From the NCBI GenBank assembly GCA_000431155.1, contig HF985660.1, positions 108,255 to 172,254 on the forward strand: a stretch of DNA of 64,000 nt, in the 5' to 3' direction. Positions 1 through 8,054 of the stretch are shown piece after piece (position 1 is the stretch's first letter; the number at the start of each line of letters is the position of its first letter). Made by a program: the position numbers and the translations under genes. The notes under the pieces are model-generated. The model made no database searches. It saw only the letters and a list, made by a program, of their open reading frames with translations, and had not been told where the DNA came from. Source of the DNA: Bacteroides sp. CAG:927. Its GTDB lineage: Bacteria > Bacteroidota > Bacteroidia > Bacteroidales > Muribaculaceae.

Positions 1-1159
1 AATGATTGTCAGCACTTTTCTGTTTTTGCGCGGCAGCATCGTTCTCACCCGCCAATTTCGGAGATGCCGGCCACTTGGTGCCAAGAAGGAGAAAAGAAAC
101 AAAACCGTTCCGGCGTATAAGGCGAATAACGCACACACATACCGCCATCACGGCTAACGCCACTAACGGCGATATCACAAAATCAAAAAGCGAATCGGGC
201 ACCCCATCAAATTTCACAAAGTGAGCAAGAGCCGTCTCAAGCACCCACGCCTGGATAACATAGATACCGAGAGTCATCTTCCCCCATTCAGCAGACACAG
301 ATATCATGCGCCCGCTTTTTGGCTTGGCGAATATGACCTCAAATAGCGCCATGAAGGCAACCGCGCCACAAAGACCCATCACATACTTATAGAGCCGCCA
401 CGCAACCTTCAGACCCACAGACTGCGGAATTTGCTGGGGCCCTGGCACCATGGAACGATAAGCCTCGCCGTCAAGAAACACATTGCACACTATCCACACG
501 AAACCGCAAACAGGTATGATCCAGCGGGCACTGTACTGGAACCGGTCATGGTAAATATATATGAGACCTCCGACAAGAAATGCGGGATACATAAACGGAA
601 GATTTATTACCGGAATCACGGCAAGCAGCTGACTCAGCAAAAGAGTGACAACACAGGCTGCTCCGAAATGCCTGCGCCGGAAAAACAGGAATGGAACCAG
701 CCCCAGCATGCTGCATGCAAAAGCACTTTTAAGGAACCACAAACTCTGCATCATGCCGTATCTGATGGAGTCAAACGACAGATTTTGCCGAGTGAAAACA
801 ATGGCTATAACAATGAATATGACCGACCAACACACTGCCGGGAGGAGCAATTGCCGGGCTTTCCCTATGATGTTTTCCATCACTTTTGGCTTAACCGTCA
901 TTGCAAAGAAGAAGCCCGAAATCATCATAAAGAGAGGCATGTGAAAGGAGTAGATATGGCGATATACCATCCTGTCGGAATAGTCGCCCGAAAGCAGATA
1001 CTGCTCTGCATGCCCCCACAACACGAAAAATATGGCCACGAACTTAAGAACATCCATTGACTGCATACGCTGACGCGGCACCGAAGCCGAATGTATCGGC
1101 CCATGCACCCCCACGCGGAAAGCATTCTCAAAACAAGCGTGCCCTTTAGTCTCGTCCAT
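1..1159 (-). CDS. Acyltransferase 3 family membrane protein (3' end outside window)
   Basis: An open frame of 386 codons runs from an ATG at 1159 to the window edge with no stop, so the C-terminus is missing. The N-terminal part contains MDVLKFVAIFFVLWGHAE, matching the first helix and the conserved histidine of the acyltransferase 3 (OafA/WecH-like) family, followed by SFHMPLFMMISGFFF and a series of hydrophobic helices. Family members are inner-membrane enzymes that transfer acetyl or other acyl groups to cell-surface sugars. The first ~33 residues before MQSMDVLK are not hydrophobic and not typical, so the true start may be one of the internal methionines near 1063. The substrate cannot be told from sequence. 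The reverse-strand gene stands alone here, upstream of the SlyD gene in map order but transcribed away from it. Confidence 0.85.
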   Translation of the reverse strand, partial: MDETKGHACFENAFRVGVHGPIHSASVPRQRMQSMDVLKFVAIFFVLWGHAEQYLLSGDYSDRMVYRHIYSFHMPLFMMISGFFFAMTVKPKVMENIIGKARQLLLPAVCWSVIFIVIAIVFTRQNLSFDSIRYGMMQSLWFLKSAFACSMLGLVPFLFFRRRHFGAACVVTLLLSQLLAVIPVINLPFMYPAFLVGGLIYIYHDRFQYSARWIIPVCGFVWIVCNVFLDGEAYRSMVPGPQQIPQSVGLKVAWRLYKYVMGLCGAVAFMALFEVIFAKPKSGRMISVSAEWGKMTLGIYVIQAWVLETALAHFVKFDGVPDSLFDFVISPLVALAVMAVCVCVIRLIRRNGFVSFLLLGTKWPASPKLAGENDAAAQKQKSADNH

Positions 1160-1300
1160 GCTATCAGCAAAGTGATTAAAGTGCGAATTTACTAATAATT
1201 CAGCAAACGGCAAAAAGCATCTCCTTACACAAAACAACTGCACCCCGACAAATCATTTCTGACTTCGGAATGCAGTTTATTTTGTTTACATCATTTCATT

Positions 1301-1885
1301 TTACTCGCCACAGTGGCAGCCGGACTCGCCGCAGCCGCCTTCTGACGAACAACCGCAGTCATCGCCACAGCTGTCGCAACCGCAGCCACAGCCACCGTGC
1401 TGCATCTTGATTTCGTCCTCTGTAGCTTCGCGAACAGCAAGGATACTGCCTTTGAAACGCACATCCTTGCCTGCCAAGGGATGGTTGAAATCCATCTTCA
1501 CATCATTTTCAGTCACTTCATTCACAAGACCGGTGATACGGAAACCGTCGGAGGTCATCATCGGCAGATGAGCGCCGGGGCGCACAGCCTCAGTATCAAA
1601 TTTGCCGTCCACCTCAAATACCTCCTTGGGCAAAGTAGCCACCTGTTCAGGGTCATAAGGGCCGAATGCCTTGTCAGCTTCAACCTTCACATCAAACTTG
1701 CCGCCAACCTCAAGGCCGTCTATGGCATGTTCCAGCGGCTCTATAACACCGCGTGTCACGCCAAATATTATACGCTCGGGATCATCGGGCGATGTCTGAT
1801 GCACAAGAGTCTCGGTGCCATCCTCATTTATCTGATAAAGATCGTAACCGAGCTCAACATATTTTCCGGGTTCAATTTTTTCCAT
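1301..1885 (-). CDS. slyD: SlyD-type FKBP peptidyl-prolyl isomerase with Cys-rich metal-binding tail
   Basis: The 194-residue protein has the SlyD layout. An N-terminal FKBP half contains GVIEPLEHAIDGLEVGG, an inserted IF chaperone domain lies in the middle, and the FKBP domain closes with FNHPLAGKDVRF, the SlyD signature. The family isomerises Xaa-Pro bonds and acts as a cytosolic folding helper. The last ~32 residues form a tail with nine cysteines and two histidines in a Gly-rich context (HGGCGCGCDSCGDDC and on). In Enterobacteria a His/Cys tail of SlyD binds nickel and feeds hydrogenase maturation. Here the tail is dominated by cysteine rather than histidine, so a different metal preference is possible. 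No hydrogenase gene is in the window. A standalone gene, confident call. Confidence 0.93.
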   Translation of the reverse strand: MEKIEPGKYVELGYDLYQINEDGTETLVHQTSPDDPERIIFGVTRGVIEPLEHAIDGLEVGGKFDVKVEADKAFGPYDPEQVATLPKEVFEVDGKFDTEAVRPGAHLPMMTSDGFRITGLVNEVTENDVKMDFNHPLAGKDVRFKGSILAVREATEDEIKMQHGGCGCGCDSCGDDCGCSSEGGCGESGCHCGE

Positions 1886-2142
1886 AATTCTTTTCGTTTT
1901 ATTAGTTATTTACTTCCGTTACAACAAACATTGTGCCAATGAAGTTGCAACCTCGCCAACTCATATTTTAAACGCAAGTCACACTTGTTTTATTGCCCGA
2001 TGCAAACATCTATAAATCAAATAAATACCATCTAAAGCAAATAATTACGGAAATTTTTCCTCAATTATTTTTGTCATTATAAATGTTCTTTGTAATTTCG
2101 CCGAAGAATTTCAAAGGTTATACACATAATACTAAAGGTGAT

Positions 2143-3237
2143 ATGAAATACGATATTGTGGGAAGTTTTCTGGCTCCCGATGAATTTCTTGCCGTAAAAT
2201 CACAGTTTGAAGCTAACGCCATACCTCAGGCTGCGCTCACTGCTGCCGAAGATGCCACCGTGCGTCAAATAGTTGACCGACAGCTTGAAGCCGGACTCTC
2301 CGAAGTGACATCCGGCGAAGTACGACGCAAATACTGGGACAAAGACTTCTATTTCCATCTGCTTGGCGCCACATGCGAGCGCGTAGAGAGCGGAAGCATC
2401 TATCAGGAAGAAGAAGCATTCACCGACACCATTCGGTTTACCGACCGCATAGCCTACAACGCTCTCCACCCGGTTTTTGACGACTTCAAACAGCTCATGG
2501 ACTACACCAATGGCCGCGCGGCATGTCGCCAAACCCTCCCCTCTCCCACCAATCTCTATCTTGACATACTCAATCTCAGCGACGGACATCCCGAACGCAT
2601 TTACCCCTCGCCCGATACACTCCTTGACGACCTCGCCTCGGCTTACAGACTCACCATACTCCATCTGTACGAACTGGGATGTCGCCACGTGCAGCTCGAC
2701 GATGCCGACTGCGGGCACCTCAGCAACCCCGAATTTGAAAACCGTCTCGTGCTGGGCGGCATAGACCTCAACACGCTCCACATGCAGGTCATCAAGCTCA
2801 TCAACGACACATTCGCCGACCTTCCAGCCGACATGAAGCGTTCGATATATGTGTCGTCAGGCTCTACAATCATCCCCAACTGGGAAGCCCACGACACCCC
2901 CGACAATTTCATGCCGAAACTTCTGGCCGGAATCAATGTGGACCGTTACTATCTCCCCTTCCGCAACGACAAAACCGAAACCCTTGCCATACTCCGCTAC
3001 ATCCCCAAGGGCAAGGAAGTTGTATTGGGGCTCATGGACGCCCACTCCCCCATACCGGATGACACCCGGGCAATAACCAATACCGTGCGTGCGGCTGAAA
3101 AATACATCGCCCCCAACCTGATTTCCATCAGTCCGCGCACAGGCTTCAAGCTTTCGGAGTTTGCCTTACGCGGTCTCACCTACGATGACCAATGGCTAAA
3201 GCTACAGCGCCTGGCCGAAATCGCACGCTCCCTGTAA
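2143..3237 (+). CDS. MetE C-terminal-domain-like protein lacking the zinc ligands
   Basis: The 364-residue protein aligns along its length with the single-domain methionine synthase II (MetE C-terminal, YxjG-like) family: MKYDIVGSFLAPDEF at the start, TSGEVRRKYWDKDF, QTLPSPTNLYLD and GCRHVQLDDADCG. The start at 2143 is preferred over the ATG at 2083 because family similarity begins at MKYDIVGSF. In active family members a zinc ion is held by His-x-Cys, a Glu and a distal Cys. Here the first pair reads Y236-V-S238, the Glu position is P272 (YYLPF) and the distal Cys position is T333 (SPRTGF). The TIM barrel is thus kept while all four expected ligands are gone. It may bind a related molecule or catalyse something else; homocysteine methylation looks unlikely. 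The gene converges with the phosphatase gene three bases away. Confidence 0.8.
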   Translation: MKYDIVGSFLAPDEFLAVKSQFEANAIPQAALTAAEDATVRQIVDRQLEAGLSEVTSGEVRRKYWDKDFYFHLLGATCERVESGSIYQEEEAFTDTIRFTDRIAYNALHPVFDDFKQLMDYTNGRAACRQTLPSPTNLYLDILNLSDGHPERIYPSPDTLLDDLASAYRLTILHLYELGCRHVQLDDADCGHLSNPEFENRLVLGGIDLNTLHMQVIKLINDTFADLPADMKRSIYVSSGSTIIPNWEAHDTPDNFMPKLLAGINVDRYYLPFRNDKTETLAILRYIPKGKEVVLGLMDAHSPIPDDTRAITNTVRAAEKYIAPNLISISPRTGFKLSEFALRGLTYDDQWLKLQRLAEIARSL

Positions 3238-3240
3238 CGA

Positions 3241-3780
3241 TTATTTGAGCAACGGCGCTATAGTGTCGTAAAGATTAAGCGTGGCATCCTGAAGCATGTC
3301 AAGCACCAGCTCAAACCCCTCCGCCCCGTCATAGTACGGATCAGGCACACAGTCGTAGCGCGAGTAATCGCCAAACCATTCAGCCATCCCCATGATTTTC
3401 GCCTGCGCCTCCGGCGTGGGCGCAATTTCATGCAGCCGGTCAAGATTGGCTGCATCCATCCCTATCACCAGATCAAAATTGTCAAAATCGCTCTCACGCA
3501 CCTGACGGCATATGTGATCAAGCACAAGGCCACGGCGACGGGCATGCGCTCTCATACGGCTGTCTGGCAGATCGCCCACATGCCAGCCGCCGATCCCTGC
3601 AGAGTCAATTTCCCAACGGGCATCGTCACCGCGTTCCCTTACCAGCTCACGGAGCACACCCTCGGCTGCAGGGCTTCTGCAGATGTTGCCTAAGCACACC
3701 ATCAGCACCCTCACCTTCTCCTTTCCGCGCAGAGAGTTGATTATATCACAAAATCTTTTATCGTTTTTCTTGATAACCAT
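3241..3780 (-). CDS. Low-molecular-weight protein-tyrosine-phosphatase
   Basis: The 179-residue protein carries the P-loop VLMVCLGNICRSPAAEG, which contains the family's C-x5-R-S catalytic motif, and near its C-terminus VPDPYY, which supplies the general-acid aspartate (DPYY). The family hydrolyses phosphotyrosine in cytosolic proteins, and many bacterial members sit with capsule or polysaccharide genes. No matching tyrosine kinase gene is present in this window. The N-terminus carries about 22 extra residues before the first strand. The ATG at 3780 is kept because a TAAATTTG promoter box lies 17-24 bases upstream on the same strand (3797-3804). The gene is divergent from the glycosyltransferase gene and convergent with the MetE-like gene. 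Confidence 0.93.
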   Translation of the reverse strand: MVIKKNDKRFCDIINSLRGKEKVRVLMVCLGNICRSPAAEGVLRELVRERGDDARWEIDSAGIGGWHVGDLPDSRMRAHARRRGLVLDHICRQVRESDFDNFDLVIGMDAANLDRLHEIAPTPEAQAKIMGMAEWFGDYSRYDCVPDPYYDGAEGFELVLDMLQDATLNLYDTIAPLLK

Positions 3781-3796
3781 AGTCGTAATTATTTCG

Positions 3797-3836
3797 CAAA
3801 TTTAAACAAAAACCTTGATATTTTGTCGTAAATTTG
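3797..3836. promoter_or_regulatory. Divergent Bacteroidota promoter boxes
   Basis: Two TAAATTTG boxes face away from each other: 3797-3804 read on the minus strand (for the phosphatase) and 3829-3836 read on the plus strand (for the glycosyltransferase). They match the Bacteroidota -7 element TAnnTTTG. The plus-strand box puts the transcript start within a few bases of the ATG at 3845, so that mRNA may be nearly leaderless. This is inferred from sequence only. Confidence 0.5.
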
Positions 3837-3844
3837 TGCAAGCT

Positions 3845-4678
3845 ATGAGCGGATGCATTACCATATCTCCCATGGGCGGCCTTGCCAACAGAATGAGGGC
3901 AATCCTCTCGGCACGCGCCCTCGCCAAAGATGCCGGAGCACAACTGCGCGTGCTGTGGAACGTGAGCCACGAATTGGGCTGCGAGCCGCATTGGTTGTTT
4001 CATACCGAAAACTGGGACTTTGACTGGCGCACTACCACAGCCAACACACACCACTGGTTGTGGAAACCCGCCGGAAAATCCAACCTTTTCATCCCGGCTG
4101 TATGGCAGCGGCTCAAATTCACACAGCACATCCACGACCGTACGCATCTTCTCAACAAAAGCATCTCCACTCAGCAGTTACTGACTGCTGCACAAACCAA
4201 TCTATACATCACATCCGGTTTGGAATTTTACCCCTACAACCATGCCGACACGGCAAAAATTTTCGCGCCCACCGAGCAGATAGAAGTAATGGTGGAGGAA
4301 AAACTTGAGCAAATGCTCGATTGCAAAAAAATCGGCATTCACATACGCCGCACCGACAATCAGCAATCCATACTCCACAGCCCCGACCGGCTGTTTTCCG
4401 ATATGATGCGGCAACAGATTCAGTGCAACAGAAACGCGATGTTCTACCTTGCCACCGACAGCAGCGAGGTCAAGCAAAAACTCACACATGAATTTGCAGC
4501 CCGCATTGTCACCAGTCCCGACGACGCTTGCCGCTCATCACGGCATGGAATCATGGAGGCATGGGCCGAAATGCTTGCACTCAGCCACATGGACCTTATT
4601 ATTGGCTCCTACTACAGCTCTTTTTCAGAAATGGCCGCTCAGATAGGCAACGTGCCTTTAGTCATGGCCAAGAAGTGA
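3845..4678 (+). CDS. Fucosyltransferase-like glycosyltransferase (GT11/NodZ-like fold)
   Basis: The 277-residue protein starts with ITISPMGGLANRMRAI, the nucleotide-sugar loop typical of GT11/GT23/O-fucosyltransferase-like enzymes. Later it has IGIHIRRTDNQ, corresponding to their HxRxxD signature, and a C-terminal GSYYSSFSEMA segment that resembles the third conserved region. These enzymes transfer fucose from GDP-fucose. Donor and acceptor here are inferred from fold motifs and could differ. The ATG at 3845 is chosen over 3815 because the extra ten residues are unconserved and the promoter box at 3829-3836 lies downstream of that alternative start. The 3' end overlaps the convergent lpxB gene by 21 bases. 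It may decorate surface glycans, given its position beside lipid A synthesis, but this is a guess. Confidence 0.75.
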   Translation: MSGCITISPMGGLANRMRAILSARALAKDAGAQLRVLWNVSHELGCEPHWLFHTENWDFDWRTTTANTHHWLWKPAGKSNLFIPAVWQRLKFTQHIHDRTHLLNKSISTQQLLTAAQTNLYITSGLEFYPYNHADTAKIFAPTEQIEVMVEEKLEQMLDCKKIGIHIRRTDNQQSILHSPDRLFSDMMRQQIQCNRNAMFYLATDSSEVKQKLTHEFAARIVTSPDDACRSSRHGIMEAWAEMLALSHMDLIIGSYYSSFSEMAAQIGNVPLVMAKK

Positions 4679-5785
4679 TCCGCACAAAATCCTCGCAGCA
4701 TTGTCCGCCGCATGTTCCGTGCCAAGTTTCTCACGCACAATCTCATATCCATGCAGCTGCTGCGCGCGCCCCTCTTTCCCGGGCAATAATTTCTCAAGCT
4801 CGGCATTCACATTTTCCACCGTACACTGGTGAACGAGCATCTCGGGAATCACCTTTTGGTCCGCAATCAAGTTGGGCAATGTCACATAATCAAGCTTGAT
4901 AATCCTCCGCATGATATTGTAACTTAGCTTTTTGCCATTCGCCCTGTAGCAAGCAACCTGAGGCGTTCCGGCAAGAGCGCACTCCAATGTTGCAGTACCC
5001 GAAGTCACAAGCGCAACCTCGGCAGCATGCATCAGCTCCAGTGTGGAGCTATTGATTACCGGTAGCGAGGTATAGCCCGAATAAAAATCCGCATCTATGC
5101 CCGGAGCAGCAGCCACCACTGCCTGCAATTCCGGATGAAGCCGCGCCACACCCTCCATCACAGGCAGGTTATTGCGTATCTCTCCTTTGCGGCTCCCCGG
5201 CACAATGGCAAGAATCGGACGGTCATCCAAATTATGACGGGTTCGGAAAACAGTCAACGGTTCCATCAGGCTCAGCCGCGAATCCACTTCCTCCACACTC
5301 GGATTGCCAACATACTCCACATCCACGTTATGCCACCGGAAATACGCCACCTCAAACGGAAGGATGCTCAGTAGTTTCTTAACATTGCGCCGCAACGCTT
5401 TCACGCGCCACTCCTTCCATGCCCAGACCTTGGGCACAATAAAATAATACACCGCAATATTATGTTTGCGGGCATATTCCGCCAACTTTAGGTTGAAACT
5501 CGGGTAATCCACAAGCACAAGTGCGTCAGGATTAAAACGGGTCAATGCTCTTTTGGCCGTACCGAAATTGCCAAGGATTTCGCGCAAATGCCTCAACACT
5601 TCGCTAAAGCCCATATACGCCATATGCCTGTAATGAATCACAGGCTCCTTGCCGGCAGCCGATGCCATCAGGTCACCGCCGAGAAACTCAAACTCAGCCT
5701 CCTTGTCATGCCGCTTTATGGCCGCTATGAGATGGGAAGCATGCACGTCTCCCGATGCCTCTCCGGCCGACAGAAAATATCGCAT
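4658..5785 (-). CDS. lpxB: Lipid-A-disaccharide synthase
   Basis: The 375-residue protein begins MRYFLSAGEASGDVHASHLI, the characteristic LpxB start, and contains FLGGDLM, VDYPSFNLKLA, VPKVWAWKEWRVK and LAIVPGSRKGEI, followed by SGTATLECALAGTPQV. LpxB (GT19) condenses UDP-2,3-diacylglucosamine with lipid X to form the lipid A disaccharide at the inner face of the inner membrane. Length is normal for the family. A TACCTTTG promoter box lies on the minus strand at 5814-5821, about 30 bases upstream, and is shared as half of a perfect inverted repeat with the divergent ABC exporter. Because MsbA-type exporters flip lipid A, a functional link across the shared promoter region is plausible. Confidence 0.97.
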   Translation of the reverse strand: MRYFLSAGEASGDVHASHLIAAIKRHDKEAEFEFLGGDLMASAAGKEPVIHYRHMAYMGFSEVLRHLREILGNFGTAKRALTRFNPDALVLVDYPSFNLKLAEYARKHNIAVYYFIVPKVWAWKEWRVKALRRNVKKLLSILPFEVAYFRWHNVDVEYVGNPSVEEVDSRLSLMEPLTVFRTRHNLDDRPILAIVPGSRKGEIRNNLPVMEGVARLHPELQAVVAAAPGIDADFYSGYTSLPVINSSTLELMHAAEVALVTSGTATLECALAGTPQVACYRANGKKLSYNIMRRIIKLDYVTLPNLIADQKVIPEMLVHQCTVENVNAELEKLLPGKEGRAQQLHGYEIVREKLGTEHAADNAARILCGSLLGHD

Positions 5786-5813
5786 CTTGTCTCTTTATGT
5801 TGTTACGGAAGCC

Positions 5814-5851
5814 CAAAGGTAGCAAAATTTGAATAAATATTGCTACCTTTG
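5814..5851. promoter_or_regulatory. Symmetric divergent promoter (12-bp perfect inverted repeat)
   Basis: CAAAGGTAGCAA at 5814-5825 and TTGCTACCTTTG at 5840-5851 are exact reverse complements. Each arm holds one TACCTTTG copy of the Bacteroidota -7 box, pointing outward to lpxB on the left and the ABC exporter on the right. Both predicted transcripts would start 20-30 bases before their ATG. The symmetry could simply reflect two like promoters or be a binding site for one regulator. Confidence 0.6.
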
Positions 5852-5880
5852 CACCCGATTCATTTTATAATCTGATTTTC

Positions 5881-7719
5881 ATGAAAGAACTCTGGATATT
5901 GATGCGGCGCTTCGTGCCACCGTATAAAAAATACCTTATACTTAATATCATTTGTAATCTTCTAAGCTCTTTTCTCACCCTATTCTCTTTTGCCGTTGTA
6001 ATACCCATCCTTGAAATACTCTTCAAGGTGCGTGAAGGCACATACTCTTATATGTCCATGGACGGTGGGGAAAGCTTCAAAGATGTAGTCATCAACAACT
6101 TCTATTACTATACTCAGGAGGCCATAAACAACTGGGGCCCGATAAACACCCTTGGTGTCCTCGCCGCACTGCTCGTGGTCATGACCTTACTCAAAACCGG
6201 CACATCTTACCTCAGTTCGTTTTTTGTAATCCCTATGCGCACAGGCATAGTACGCGACATTCGCAACTTTGTTTACGACAAAGTCGTCAGTCTCCCCATA
6301 TCGTTCTTCACCAACGAGCACAAAGGCGATGTTATGGCGCGCATGACCGGCGATGTTGCCGAAATTGAGAATTCCATCATGACATCACTTGACATGATAT
6401 TCAAAAATCCTGTGATGATTCTCGTATATCTGTGCATGATGATAGCCATAAGCTGGCAGCTCACCATATTTGTGCTGCTTCTTCTCCCGATTGCCGGATA
6501 TATAATGGGCACTGTGGGCAAACGGCTCAAACGGCAGAGCCTTGAGCTCCAGCAGATGTGGGGCGGTCTTATGAGCAACATTGAGGAAACTCTTGGGGGT
6601 CTGCGCATCATCAAGGCATTTAATGCTGAAGGAAAAGTGCGTTCACGTTTCCACGATGCCACCTACCAGTTCTTGCGTCAGAGCAACCGCGTATCACGCC
6701 GCCAGTGCCTTGCGCACCCCATGAGCGAATTTCTCGGCACATGCACCATCGCCATTGTGCTTTGGTTTGGTGGCTCGCTCATTTTGTCGGGTGACACAAC
6801 TCTTGATGCTGCAGGATTCATTTACTATCTGGTGATATTCTATTCAATGATCAATCCCGCCAAGGAACTCTCTAAAGCCGCTTATTCCATTCAGCGCGGA
6901 TTGGCTTCCATGCAGCGTGTTGACAAAATTCTCAATACCCCCAACAACATCTCCGATCCTAAGAACCCCAAACGCATATCCCACCTCAAAGGCGAGGTTC
7001 GCTATAACAATGTGTCCTTCAGCTACAACAAATCTGTACCCGTGGTCATTGATGCGAGCATCACCATCAACGCAGGTGAGACTGTTGCCCTCGTAGGACA
7101 AAGCGGCAGCGGCAAATCCACAATGGCCGATCTCTTGCCACGTTTCTACGATGTGGACAAAGGCTCGATTACAGTGGACGGCATCGATGTGCGCGACATG
7201 ACCGTACACGACCTTCGCTCATTCATGGGCAATGTGAATCAGGAAGCAATTCTCTTCAACGACACGTTCTACAACAATATAACTTTCGGCGTTAAATCAG
7301 CCACTATGGAGCAAGTGATCGAGGCTGCGAAAGTGGCAAACGCTCATGAATTTATAATGGCGAGTGAAAACGGGTACGACACCAATATCGGCGACCGTGG
7401 ATGCCGTCTGTCAGGCGGACAACGCCAGCGCGTGTCTATAGCACGTGCCATACTTAAAAATCCGCCCATCCTGATTCTTGATGAGGCCACTTCCGCTCTG
7501 GACAGCGAAAGCGAGCATCAGGTTCAGGAAGCCCTTGACCGTCTGATGAAGGACCGTACCACCCTTGTCATAGCACACAGGCTCTCCACCATTCGCAATG
7601 CCACACAGATATGCGTCATGCATGAAGGACGAATCGTGGAGCGCGGTACCCACGAAGAGCTTATGGCTCTCAACGGCTACTACACACGCCTTGTGGAGAT
7701 GCAGAGCCTCGGCAAATAA
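5881..7719 (+). CDS. MsbA-like ABC exporter, fused permease and ATPase
   Basis: The 612-residue protein is a half-transporter. An N-terminal six-helix type I exporter domain (about residues 15-330) includes the intracellular-loop segment ISFFTNEHKGDVMARMTGDV. The nucleotide-binding domain has Walker A GQSGSGKST, signature LSGGQRQR, Walker B ILILDEATSALD and the switch histidine in VIAHRLSTI. It would act as a homodimer in the inner membrane. MsbA proteins flip lipid A-core; other lipid or drug exporters share this layout. The divergent neighbour is lpxB and the two share a symmetric promoter, which favours the lipid A role. An unusual extra loop (SYMSMDGGESFKDVV) lies between the first two helices, as is common in Bacteroidota homologues. 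Confidence 0.92.
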   Translation: MKELWILMRRFVPPYKKYLILNIICNLLSSFLTLFSFAVVIPILEILFKVREGTYSYMSMDGGESFKDVVINNFYYYTQEAINNWGPINTLGVLAALLVVMTLLKTGTSYLSSFFVIPMRTGIVRDIRNFVYDKVVSLPISFFTNEHKGDVMARMTGDVAEIENSIMTSLDMIFKNPVMILVYLCMMIAISWQLTIFVLLLLPIAGYIMGTVGKRLKRQSLELQQMWGGLMSNIEETLGGLRIIKAFNAEGKVRSRFHDATYQFLRQSNRVSRRQCLAHPMSEFLGTCTIAIVLWFGGSLILSGDTTLDAAGFIYYLVIFYSMINPAKELSKAAYSIQRGLASMQRVDKILNTPNNISDPKNPKRISHLKGEVRYNNVSFSYNKSVPVVIDASITINAGETVALVGQSGSGKSTMADLLPRFYDVDKGSITVDGIDVRDMTVHDLRSFMGNVNQEAILFNDTFYNNITFGVKSATMEQVIEAAKVANAHEFIMASENGYDTNIGDRGCRLSGGQRQRVSIARAILKNPPILILDEATSALDSESEHQVQEALDRLMKDRTTLVIAHRLSTIRNATQICVMHEGRIVERGTHEELMALNGYYTRLVEMQSLGK

Positions 7720-7749
7720 CACAATCCCCCTGAATATTACTGAGAAAAA

Positions 7750-7783
7750 AATGAGAGCCTTGTCTCACGACAATGCTCTCATT
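7750..7783 (+). terminator. Possible terminator hairpin after the ABC exporter
   Basis: AATGAGAGC (7750-7758) pairs with GCTCTCATT (7775-7783) around a 16-base loop, 31 bases after the exporter stop codon. No strong T-run follows, so termination strength is uncertain. It is the only clear structure in the 335-base gap 7720-8054 apart from the promoter box at 7976. Confidence 0.45.
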
Positions 7784-7975
7784 CATATTGTAAAGTGTAT
7801 ACAGGGATGTGATTAAATATTAGTGTATCAAAATCAGGTACATTTTTGTGTCTATTTAGGGCACAAAAATAAATCTAATTTTCTATCCGCCAAAACTTTT
7901 TTCAATATATTTTTGCATCATCATATTTTTATGCATTTTCATCATGCAGAATATGGCAAAGACCAAGAAAAAACG

Positions 7976-7983
7976 TAACTTTG
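7976..7983 (+). promoter_or_regulatory. TAnnTTTG promoter box for the YidE-type transporter
   Basis: TAACTTTG at 7976-7983 matches the Bacteroidota -7 element, about 70 bases before the ATG at 8055. It is the best promoter candidate in this long gap. Confidence 0.5.
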
Positions 7984-8054
7984 CACCGCGAAAACGGCTT
8001 TTCCACATACCAATCTTGGAATCAATAAATTAGCTTTTTACAATACATTTATCA

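Noticed and set aside
431..1060. Plus-strand open frames of 209 and 99 codons across the acyltransferase gene
   Set aside because: The minus strand encodes a clear acyltransferase 3 protein over the same bases; the plus frames have no hydrophobic pattern or family similarity.
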